Below are positions 1-5,420 of a stretch of 5,420 nucleotides of DNA, in pieces. The notes under the pieces are model-generated. The model saw only the letters and a list, made by a program, of their open reading frames with translations. It ran no database searches and had not been told where the DNA came from. Where the stretch lies: NCBI GenBank assembly GCA_003646045.1, contig QNDV01000196.1:1-5420 (forward strand), written 5' to 3'. The translations under genes were made by a program, and so were the position numbers. Position 1 is the first letter of the stretch. The number at the start of each line of letters is the position of its first letter. The DNA is from a bacterium. Lineage in GTDB: Bacteria > Krumholzibacteriota > Krumholzibacteria > LZORAL124-64-63.

Positions 1-215
1 AAATCCGAAGTGCGGCCCCAACTCTCGGCGAACGACTCCACCTCCGCGCGGGTCCACGTGCCCAGGCTGTCGGCCTCGACCAGAGCGAAGACCAGGGCGA
101 ATACCGGCTCCTTGATCTGGGCGTGCAGGTAGTCGTCATCCGGAACCAGCCCGTAGTCGCCTGCGGCGGCGGTACCGGCCAGCAGGACCACGAGCACAAG
201 GGGTGTCAGGCGCAT
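1..215 (-). CDS. N-terminus of an exported protein of unknown function (cut by left edge)
   Basis: The minus strand reads open from an ATG at 215-213 to the left edge, giving 71 residues and no stop. The first 18 or so residues form a classic Sec signal peptide: MR, then a hydrophobic core (LVLVVLLAG), then an AAA cleavage site before GDYG. No cysteine sits at the cleavage point, so a periplasmic or secreted soluble protein is more likely than a lipoprotein. The mature part visible is acidic (DDD near residue 26, then EVESFAESWG) and matches no family I recognise. The start is supported by GGGAG five bases upstream (221-225). The gene is divergent from the lipoprotein gene at 406 and shares a 190-bp intergenic region with it. 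Coding is inferred from the signal peptide, the ribosome binding site and G/C-rich third positions. The function cannot be assigned because most of the protein lies outside the window. Confidence 0.75.
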   Translation of the reverse strand, partial: MRLTPLVLVVLLAGTAAAGDYGLVPDDDYLHAQIKEPVFALVFALVEADSLGTWTRAEVESFAESWGRTSD

Positions 216-220
216 ATGGA

Positions 221-225
221 CTCCC
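221..225 (-). promoter_or_regulatory. Ribosome binding site of the left-edge exported protein
   Basis: On the minus strand GGGAG lies five bases before the ATG at 215-213. It supports that start and makes translation from it plausible even though the rest of the gene is not visible. Confidence 0.55.
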
Positions 226-300
226 GTAGCATCTTGAAGAGGGATGGCTGGCAGCATGTTACACCATCGTGGCGCCGGGAGGCCACCGCGTTCGTGACCC

Positions 301-317
301 TGGCCTGTCCTTTGCAT
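301..317 (+). promoter_or_regulatory. Candidate sigma-54 (RpoN) -24/-12 promoter upstream of the lipoprotein gene
   Basis: The site reads TGGCCTGTCCTTTGCAT. Aligned to the known consensus TGGCACG-N4-TTGCW, it keeps TGGC at the -24 element, the G at the seventh position, the exact spacing, and TTGCA at the -12 element. Only the fifth and sixth bases (CT instead of AC) differ. If used, transcription would begin near 327 and leave a leader of about 79 bases before the lipoprotein ATG at 406. No convincing sigma-70 -35/-10 pair was found on this strand between the two divergent genes. The activator binding site that a sigma-54 promoter needs would lie upstream, towards or inside the divergent gene, and could not be identified. 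A chance match in GC-rich DNA is possible. Confidence 0.45.
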
Positions 318-394
318 ACCAGGTTCCAAAGAGCACTCAAGTATTGCATTCGGCCATGCGCAGGGCCCAGCGGCGACGGAAGGCCCCGGTTTCC

Positions 395-401
395 AGGAGG
401 G
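395..401 (+). promoter_or_regulatory. Ribosome binding site of the lipoprotein gene
   Basis: AGGAGGG lies immediately upstream of the ATG at 406, with AGGAGG five bases from it. It is a near-perfect Shine-Dalgarno sequence and decides the start, because this ATG also gives an intact lipoprotein signal peptide. Confidence 0.85.
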
Positions 402-405
402 AATC

Positions 406-1167
406 ATGCATTCATCCCGACGGTTCACTACGATCTTTCTGTTCCTGCTGCTGACCATCTGGGGTTGCGGCGATGATTCCACGACTCCGGAAACCCGTGT
501 CGACCTGACGGCCGCACAGGCCGAGGACTGGACCCTGTCCACTCTCGAGATGGTCAACTCCATGGTGGAGGAGGTCCCCGATATAGCGGCGGGCACCATG
601 ACCACCCTGGGCGCGGGCAAGGCCGCGGGTGAGCCCGTCTGGGACGCCGCCCAGATGGCCTGGGTCTACGACACCAGCATGGACCTGGACGACGGCCAGG
701 GCTCTACCACCACTATTTCCATGGCATACTGGATCCAGTACCGCAACGGCGACGGTCCCCTGCCGTCGGCACTGGGTGCCACCGAGGTCGAATTCCGGCT
801 TACCGAAAGCATGGTCATGGACGCCAACGACGACGAAGGCTCGGCCCATATCGCCTTCGACGTGTCGTCCACGCTGCTGATCGGCTATGGCGAAGGTCTC
901 TACACGGTGGACGGCTCGGGCTCGGCCGCGGTGGCGGCTACCCGCACCATGGGCGACCACAGCGAAAGCATGGACTTCAGCATGGTTTGGGGCATGGATC
1001 TGGGCCAGCCCATGGCAGGCTGTCCCACGGGCACAGCCTGGATCGAAGCTGACGCCTACCGCATGGATGCGGTCTATGACGGCAGCGGCAACGTTACCTG
1101 GACCCTCATCGGTCCCGGCGGCACCGCATCCGGTAGTGACGTGGTGGCTTGCGGCGTGACCGGCTAG
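406..1167 (+). CDS. Outer-membrane-type lipoprotein of unknown function
   Basis: This encodes a 253-residue protein. The N-terminus is a type II signal peptide: SRR near residues 4-6, a hydrophobic core at about 7-19 (FTTIFLFLLLTIW), and a lipobox ending I-W-G-C, with the acylated cysteine at residue 21. Glycine follows the cysteine, so the inner-membrane retention signal (Asp at +2) is absent and outer-membrane placement is expected. The mature protein opens with a low-complexity GDDSTTPE linker, then a short predicted helix with WTLSTLEMVNSMVEEV (42-57). The rest alternates hydrophobic and polar residues, suggesting a mostly beta fold. Two further cysteines, C206 (in GCPTGT) and C249, bracket a C-terminal segment rich in Gly, Trp and Thr and could form a disulfide. 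Methionine is frequent, about 15 residues. I recognise no named domain. The start has a strong ribosome binding site, and a sigma-54-like site lies about 90 bases upstream. A binding or structural surface lipoprotein is plausible but unproven. Confidence 0.85.
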   Translation: MHSSRRFTTIFLFLLLTIWGCGDDSTTPETRVDLTAAQAEDWTLSTLEMVNSMVEEVPDIAAGTMTTLGAGKAAGEPVWDAAQMAWVYDTSMDLDDGQGSTTTISMAYWIQYRNGDGPLPSALGATEVEFRLTESMVMDANDDEGSAHIAFDVSSTLLIGYGEGLYTVDGSGSAAVAATRTMGDHSESMDFSMVWGMDLGQPMAGCPTGTAWIEADAYRMDAVYDGSGNVTWTLIGPGGTASGSDVVACGVTG

Positions 1168-1188
1168 GACCTGGACCGACCAGTCAGC

Positions 1189-1222
1189 AAGGTGGGCTGT
1201 TCCGTCGGGGGTGGCCCACTTT
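1189..1222 (+). terminator. Weak hairpin terminator between lipoprotein and flagellin genes
   Basis: AAGGTGGGC (1189-1197) can pair with GCCCACTTT (1214-1222) as a nine-base stem with one G-U pair, around a loop of about 16 bases. The right arm ends in only three T residues before CGCA, so the T tract is short and the loop is long for an efficient rho-independent terminator. Its position, 22 bases after the lipoprotein stop and just before the flagellin promoter, fits separation of two transcription units. Confidence 0.45.
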
Positions 1223-1234
1223 CGCATCTAGAGG

Positions 1235-1262
1235 TCAAGAAATCACTGGTTTCGGCCGATAA
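1235..1262 (+). promoter_or_regulatory. Sigma-28 (FliA-type) flagellin promoter
   Basis: GCCGATAA at 1255-1262 is an exact match to the -10 element recognised by the flagellar sigma factor sigma-28. The expected -35 core TAAA is represented by TCAA at 1235-1238, sixteen bases upstream instead of the usual fifteen; CAAG at 1236-1239 gives the exact spacing with a poorer match. Transcription would begin near 1268-1270, leaving a leader of about 45 bases. The site lies directly upstream of a flagellin gene, the classic late-class target of sigma-28, which makes a chance match unlikely. Confidence 0.8.
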
Positions 1263-1301
1263 TCTGAAGACCGGCGAAGGACCGCCGACGGCACGGCAGG
1301 G

Positions 1302-1306
1302 AAGGA
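1302..1306 (+). promoter_or_regulatory. Ribosome binding site of flagellin
   Basis: AAGGA lies seven bases before the ATG at 1314, within a longer purine run (AGGGAAGGA, 1298-1306). It fixes the flagellin start, which also matches the conserved N-terminus of the family. Confidence 0.75.
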
Positions 1307-1313
1307 TCCGGGC

Positions 1314-2162
1314 ATGGGCCTGCGCATCAACACCAACCTCATGGCCATTCAGGCCCAGCGGCACCTGTATAACGCCACCCTGCGCGTACAGAAGTCCATG
1401 GAACGCCTCAGTTCTGGACTGCGCATCAACCGGGCCGCCGACGATCCCGCTGGCCTGGCCATCTCCGAGCGCCTCAAGTCACAGATCGCCGCCCTGGAGG
1501 TGGCCAATCGCAATGCCGCTGACGGTATCTCCCTGGTGCAGGTGGCCGAGGGGGCGCTGGACTCGGTGTCGGATCTGCTGATCCGCATGAAGGAACTGAC
1601 GATGCAGTCCCGCAACGGGACCGTGAGCGACCAGCAGCGTACCTACCTGGATGCGGAATTCCAGACCCTCATGGAAGAGATCACCCGCATCGGCAACGCC
1701 ACGGAGTTCAATGGCACCAACCTGCTGGACGGATCCCAGGGGGCGTTGGCCATCCAGGTGGGGGTCGGCGCGGGCGATACCGTGGATATCGATCTGGGCA
1801 TCGACGGGACCAGTGCCGGGCTGGGCGTCGACGGGTCCGATATCCTGACTTCAGCCGGCGCAGCCGGTGCCGCCGACCTGTTGGACGCGGCCATGGATCG
1901 TGTCGCGGGTCATCGCGCGCGCCTGGGGGCCAGCCAGAACCGCTTCGAGTCCATAATCCGCATGAACGCCAACCTGGGGGAGAACCTGTCCGCGGCCAAC
2001 AGCCGCATCAGGGACGTGGATGTGGCCAAGGAGATGGCCGAGTTAATCAGCGCGCAGATCATGCAGCAGGCCGCCGTGGCGGTGCTGGCCCAGGCCAACT
2101 ACCAGCCGCAGTTGATCCTCAGGTTGCTCGACGCCAGCTTCGGTTACGGACCGCGACGCTGA
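1314..2162 (+). CDS. fliC: Flagellin, short form lacking the outer D2/D3 domains
   Basis: This encodes the flagellar filament subunit, exported by the flagellar type III apparatus and polymerised outside the cell. The 282 residues contain both conserved ends. The N-terminal D0/D1 part (about 1-140) has RINTNLMAIQAQRHL, the SSGLRINRAADDPAGLAIS signature at about 33-51, and RMKELTMQS at 91-99. The C-terminal D1/D0 part (about 185-272) has RLGASQNRFES, ENLSAANSRIRDVDVAKEM and the final VLAQAN helix. Only about 45 Gly/Asp-rich residues join them, so no D2/D3 outer domains exist; this is a minimal flagellin like many of 270-280 residues. Most flagellins stop shortly after the 'LAQANxxPQxxLxLL' helix. 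This one continues with DASFGYGPRR and has Tyr where Gln is usual after LAQAN. A hook-filament junction protein (FlgL) is unlikely given the flagellin-type N-terminus. A sigma-28 promoter precedes the gene. No flagellar cap, FliS chaperone or FlaG gene is adjacent. Its stop codon abuts that of the convergent RND gene. Confidence 0.96.
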   Translation: MGLRINTNLMAIQAQRHLYNATLRVQKSMERLSSGLRINRAADDPAGLAISERLKSQIAALEVANRNAADGISLVQVAEGALDSVSDLLIRMKELTMQSRNGTVSDQQRTYLDAEFQTLMEEITRIGNATEFNGTNLLDGSQGALAIQVGVGAGDTVDIDLGIDGTSAGLGVDGSDILTSAGAAGAADLLDAAMDRVAGHRARLGASQNRFESIIRMNANLGENLSAANSRIRDVDVAKEMAELISAQIMQQAAVAVLAQANYQPQLILRLLDASFGYGPRR

Positions 2163-2165
2163 TCA
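2160..2165. other. TGATCA palindrome carrying both convergent stop codons
   Basis: TGA at 2160-2162 ends flagellin on the plus strand. TCA at 2163-2165 is the TGA that ends the RND permease on the minus strand. The two genes therefore converge with no intergenic base and no overlap. No hairpin with a T tract was seen at the junction for either strand, so each transcript probably runs into the other gene. Confidence 0.9.
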
Positions 2166-5100
2166 GGGATCGGTGCCGGGCTCGGGAGTGATGACGGGTG
2201 TACCGCCGCCACGGGACCGCAGCCAGCGCCATCCCCGCGCGAAGCCCCAACCCCAGCGCGTCGTCATCCAGTAGAGCGCAGGTATGGCTGACAGGATCAG
2301 CACCGTACTGCTGGTCAGTCCGCCGATGGAACTGAGCGCCAGGTTTTCCCAGATGTCCTTGCCCTCGCTGCCGTCCCGTTTGTAGAGCAGGGGCAGCAGA
2401 CCGGCGATGGTAGTGCCGCTCGTCAGCAGGATGGATCGCATCTGGATGCGCGTACCGTCCACGATGGCCTTCCGCAGGATCCGCTGGCGCTCGGGACCCG
2501 GCAGCCGCCACAGGTCGAAACCACCCAGGCGCCGCTTGTCCGGGACCAGGTCCGGACCGTGGTTCTCGTCCTCGAGGATCTCGCGTACCTGCAGGCGGAA
2601 ACGGTTCACCAGCAGGATGGCGTTGTTCACGACGATGCCGAACATGAGGACCAGACCGATCTTGGCCGACGAGTCGAACTCGGTGCCCGTGCCCCAGAAG
2701 ATGCCACCCACGCCCACCATGGCCATGCCGATGGCCAGGATCACCAGGAAAGGCAGGGCGAAACTCTCGAACATGGCTGCCAGGGCCATGAAGATGAAGG
2801 CGCCCGTCAGGTAAAGGACCTGCGTCAGCTCCTCTTCTTCCTCTTCCTCCATTTGCTGGCCTGACATGTCCTCGGCAGTGTAGCCGTAGGGCAGCTCGAT
2901 GCCCGCCATGATGTCGGCTATGAAACGGCGGCGCATGGCGTCGGTGCCGATGTACTCCCAGTTGAGCAGTTGGCTGTAGCGCTGGTCGTGACGGTTGATG
3001 GAGCTGATCTCCGGCCGCTGCTCGATGGTCACCAGCCGGCCCAGTTGCACCTTCTGGCCGCGGCCCGTGGTCATGGTGCGGCCCAGGATCTGGTCGTACT
3101 CGATCTCCTCGGCGTCGTCGAAGGTCAGCATCAGGCGCTGGTCCTCGCCGTCCACCACCATGTGCCAGGGATCCTCGACCCCCAACAAGCGGCGGATGTG
3201 CCCCATGATCTCCATCATGCTCAAGCGGTGCTGGGCCAGGGCCTCGCGGTCCAGGATGACCACGGTCTCGTCGGTGGCACTGCGGCTGAAGCGGTCGCCG
3301 CTGGTGAGGCGAGCGTTGCGCACACGACGATTGCGGTCCAGACGGGCCAAGACGCCGTCACTGATGACCTTCAGTTCCTTGGAGTTGTAGCCAGTCAGAC
3401 GGATGGTGCTGTTGGCCATGCCGCCGCCGCGGCCCCCCTTCATGTAGGGGTCACCGAAGCCGTTGATCCAGATGAACATGCCGCCCAGTTCCTCGGCCAG
3501 CACGATGAACTGGTTGCGGAACATCTCCGGGTACGCCGACTGCAGCAGCTCGTCCTCGAACTCCACCGTCAACCAGGCGCGGTTACTGAAGGCGCCCGCG
3601 CGCATCTCTGCACCTTCGGGTATGGGCAGTACTTCCTGCTCGAAGAGCCGGATAGTCTCGCTGGACAGCTTGACGTCGGTGCCCACCGGTCGTTCGCAGT
3701 AGACGACAATGGTTTCCTTGTCCTGGGGCCGCCAGAAACCGCCGGTGCGCACCTTGTCCTTGAACACGAAGAAGGTGCCCACGAAGAGCGCCAGCATCAG
3801 CACCACCGGGTAGAACCAGAAGCGCAGGTGGAAGCGGGTCAGGGCGTCGACATAGGCCACGAAGCCGCCGATGAGCGCCAGCAGTCCCGCGGCGCCCCCC
3901 ATCCAGGGCAGCAGATCAAAGGCGGTGCGCCGGCCCTCCACGGACCAGGCCACGAAAAACACCAGCGCGGCCAGCAGCACGGCACCCACCGTCCAGCGCC
4001 ACAGCATGGACCAGCCGGTCAGGCCGAATTCCTCGCTGTCCGCCGCGTGGTCGCGCATTTCCCGGGCGGCAGTCCCCCGCAACGCCACGGGGATCCAGCA
4101 GAAGGCCACGAAGATCGAGGCCAGCATTGCGATGCCCACACTCACGGCCAATGGCACATAGAACAGGGCCAGGCGGTCGGTCATGAAAATGAAGCTGAGG
4201 AAGGCGACCACCGTGGTCAGGGTGGTGGCCATGATGGGGAAGGCCACTTCGCGGGTGCCCCTGATCAGCGCCTGCCGACTGTCGACGGCGCGGCCTCCGG
4301 ACAGGCGGCGGTGGATGGCGTCCAGCACCAGGATGCTGTTGTCCAGCAGCATGCCGAAGCACACGGTCAGCCCGCTGATGGTGATGAAGTTCACCGACAC
4401 GCCGAAGAAGAAGAACATGGACAGGCAGATGACGATGGCCAGGACGATGGAGAAGATGACGATGGCCGTCAGGCGCGCCCGTTTGAGGGCCGCGGCCAGC
4501 ATGATGAACAGCAGGCCGAGGATGACCAGGGAGCGGATCACCAGCTCGCGCAGCTTGTCCTCGAGTTCCTCGCCCTCGTCCTGGTCGATCTCGAAGGTCA
4601 CGGGGAAGGGCGCTTCGGCCTCGATAGCCGGCAGGGCGTCGCGCAGCCGACGGCTCACCGAGATGGAATTCTGTCCGCTGCGTTTGGTGATCTTCAGGGC
4701 GATGACGTTTTCGCCGTTGATGCGGCTGAAATAGCTGATGTCCTCGTAGTCCGGGCGCACCGTGGCCACATGGGCCAGGGTGATGGACTGTCCGCCCAGG
4801 TTGCGCAGGACCGTGCCGGCCAGTTGTTCCAGGGTCACGTCGTCGCGGATGCTGACTGTGAGTTCGCGTCCGCTACGCCGCACCGCTCCCGCGGGCAGTA
4901 TGTCGTCCAGGGCGTCGATGCGACCGGCGACACCGTCGGCGGTCAGGCCGTAGCGTTCCATGCGCTCCAGGTCCAACAGCACCTTGACGAGGGGCAGGGC
5001 GCCGCCCTGCAACTCGGCGTCGGCAACCCCCGGCAGGGCCAGGAAGCGGGGCAGCAGCCAGGTCTCGGCCCGGTCCCGCAGTTCGTTCATGTCCAACGGT

Positions 5101-5420
5101 GAGATCAGGCTCACCGAGAAGAAGTCCTCGGTGCGCATCTCCTCGGGTACGTACGGACGGATGAAGGGCTGGCTGGCCCTCGCGGGCAGGTTTCTGCGCA
5201 CTGCGCCCAGCTGCTCGGAGAGCTCCAGCCGCGCGAAGTCCATGTCCGTGCCGCGCTTGTACTTCACGGTGACGGTGCTGCGGCCGTGTCGTGATTCGCT
5301 GTCGATGTCCTCGATGCCGTGGCAGCCGGCCACCGCTTCCTCGATGGGCAGGGTTACCGAGCGCTGGATGGCGCTGGGGGAGGCGCCGTTCCAGTTGGTG
5401 GTGACTGAAAGCTCGGGCAG
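2163..5420 (-). CDS. RND-family efflux permease (AcrB-like), N-terminus beyond right edge
   Basis: This is an inner-membrane RND pump subunit, which normally works with a membrane-fusion protein and an outer-membrane channel to export compounds. The frame is open to the right edge and gives 1085 residues. A GTG at 5333 is not the start, because the 29 residues before it carry the conserved family pattern (ELSVTTNWNGAS, VTLPIEEAV). By alignment to AcrB about 39 residues including TM1 are missing, so full length is near 1125, longer than AcrB (1049). In visible numbering, residues 1-290 are the first porter region, TM2-TM6 span about 293-446, TM7 534-553, the second porter region about 556-860, and TM8-TM12 866-1052. 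Two extra hydrophobic segments (476-494 and 503-524) precede TM7. At AcrB relay positions D407 is kept (D360), D408 is Asn, K940 is Asn, R971 is Gln and T978 is kept. A seven-Glu run precedes TM8 and an enlarged loop joins TM10 to TM11. The substrate cannot be told from sequence; the heavy-metal (CusA) type is less likely. An adaptor gene would be expected upstream, off the right edge. Confidence 0.93.
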   Translation of the reverse strand: MPELSVTTNWNGASPSAIQRSVTLPIEEAVAGCHGIEDIDSESRHGRSTVTVKYKRGTDMDFARLELSEQLGAVRRNLPARASQPFIRPYVPEEMRTEDFFSVSLISPLDMNELRDRAETWLLPRFLALPGVADAELQGGALPLVKVLLDLERMERYGLTADGVAGRIDALDDILPAGAVRRSGRELTVSIRDDVTLEQLAGTVLRNLGGQSITLAHVATVRPDYEDISYFSRINGENVIALKITKRSGQNSISVSRRLRDALPAIEAEAPFPVTFEIDQDEGEELEDKLRELVIRSLVILGLLFIMLAAALKRARLTAIVIFSIVLAIVICLSMFFFFGVSVNFITISGLTVCFGMLLDNSILVLDAIHRRLSGGRAVDSRQALIRGTREVAFPIMATTLTTVVAFLSFIFMTDRLALFYVPLAVSVGIAMLASIFVAFCWIPVALRGTAAREMRDHAADSEEFGLTGWSMLWRWTVGAVLLAALVFFVAWSVEGRRTAFDLLPWMGGAAGLLALIGGFVAYVDALTRFHLRFWFYPVVLMLALFVGTFFVFKDKVRTGGFWRPQDKETIVVYCERPVGTDVKLSSETIRLFEQEVLPIPEGAEMRAGAFSNRAWLTVEFEDELLQSAYPEMFRNQFIVLAEELGGMFIWINGFGDPYMKGGRGGGMANSTIRLTGYNSKELKVISDGVLARLDRNRRVRNARLTSGDRFSRSATDETVVILDREALAQHRLSMMEIMGHIRRLLGVEDPWHMVVDGEDQRLMLTFDDAEEIEYDQILGRTMTTGRGQKVQLGRLVTIEQRPEISSINRHDQRYSQLLNWEYIGTDAMRRRFIADIMAGIELPYGYTAEDMSGQQMEEEEEEELTQVLYLTGAFIFMALAAMFESFALPFLVILAIGMAMVGVGGIFWGTGTEFDSSAKIGLVLMFGIVVNNAILLVNRFRLQVREILEDENHGPDLVPDKRRLGGFDLWRLPGPERQRILRKAIVDGTRIQMRSILLTSGTTIAGLLPLLYKRDGSEGKDIWENLALSSIGGLTSSTVLILSAIPALYWMTTRWGWGFARGWRWLRSRGGGTPVITPEPGTDP

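Noticed and set aside
256..261. TAACAT on the minus strand as a sigma-70 -10 element for the left-edge gene
   Set aside because: It matches only four of six -10 bases and no acceptable -35 hexamer lies 16-18 bases upstream.
331..349. A second sigma-54 site ending in TTGCAT
   Set aside because: The upstream AGCAC lies two bases too far from TTGC and lacks the invariant GG.
346..359. GCAT-N6-ATGC inverted repeat as an operator
   Set aside because: The arms are only four bases long, which is common by chance; there is no second copy with the same arrangement.
123..476. A 117-codon plus-strand frame across the divergent region
   Set aside because: It overlaps the signal-peptide gene on the other strand and the start of the lipoprotein. 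It has no plausible ribosome binding site or protein-like composition.
412..1227. A 271-codon open frame on the minus strand opposite the lipoprotein
   Set aside because: It is rich in His, Gly, Val and Ala, with no signal or motif, and covers a plus-strand gene that has an excellent ribosome binding site and lipobox.
2163..2230. A rho-independent terminator for flagellin just past its stop
   Set aside because: Only short repeats such as GATC-AGG-GATC are present, with no stable stem followed by a T tract.
2970..5102. A 710-codon open frame on the plus strand opposite the RND permease
   Set aside because: Its translation is rich in His, Gln, Gly and Asp runs with no domain, typical of the antisense of a GC-rich gene. 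The minus-strand frame is clearly a conserved RND permease.
5331..5333. GTG as the start codon of the RND permease
   Set aside because: The frame stays open to the right edge and the upstream 29 residues match the conserved RND N-terminal porter pattern, so this GTG is an internal valine.

Overview
The window looks like chromosomal DNA from a high-GC, Gram-negative-type (diderm), motile bacterium. Codon third positions are visibly G/C-rich, one gene encodes a lipoprotein with a 'CGDDSTTP' mature start, another an RND-type inner-membrane pump, and a third a flagellin with its own flagellar promoter. The lipoprotein style recalls FCB-group or deltaproteobacterial-type genomes, but that is an impression; no marker gene fixes the phylum. 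No tRNA, rRNA, CRISPR array, transposase or phage gene was seen.

Layout from left to right: (1) the 5' end of a minus-strand gene for an exported protein of unknown function, cut by the left edge (1-215). (2) A 190-bp divergent intergenic region (216-405) with a good sigma-54-like -24/-12 site pointing right. (3) A 253-aa outer-membrane-type lipoprotein of unknown function (406-1167, +). (4) A 146-bp gap (1168-1313) holding a weak terminator-like hairpin, then a sigma-28 (FliA-type) promoter with a perfect GCCGATAA -10 element, then the flagellin ribosome binding site. (5) A short 282-aa flagellin (1314-2162, +) with an unusual C-terminal tail. (6) A large RND permease gene on the minus strand (2163-5420), still open at the right edge. 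It converges on flagellin so tightly that the two stop codons form the palindrome TGATCA.

The genes do not form one operon. Flagellin appears to be a stand-alone late flagellar transcription unit. The RND permease is the distal gene of a unit entering from the right, where a membrane-fusion partner would be expected but is not visible. The lipoprotein and the exported protein form a divergent pair. No clearly new multi-gene system is visible. The most unusual content lies in the RND permease: an apparent extra pair of membrane helices before TM7, changes at three of the five proton-relay positions known from AcrB, and an enlarged TM10-TM11 loop. The flagellin tail and the zero-gap convergent junction are the next most notable points. 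Most other long open frames here are GC-driven shadows of these genes.
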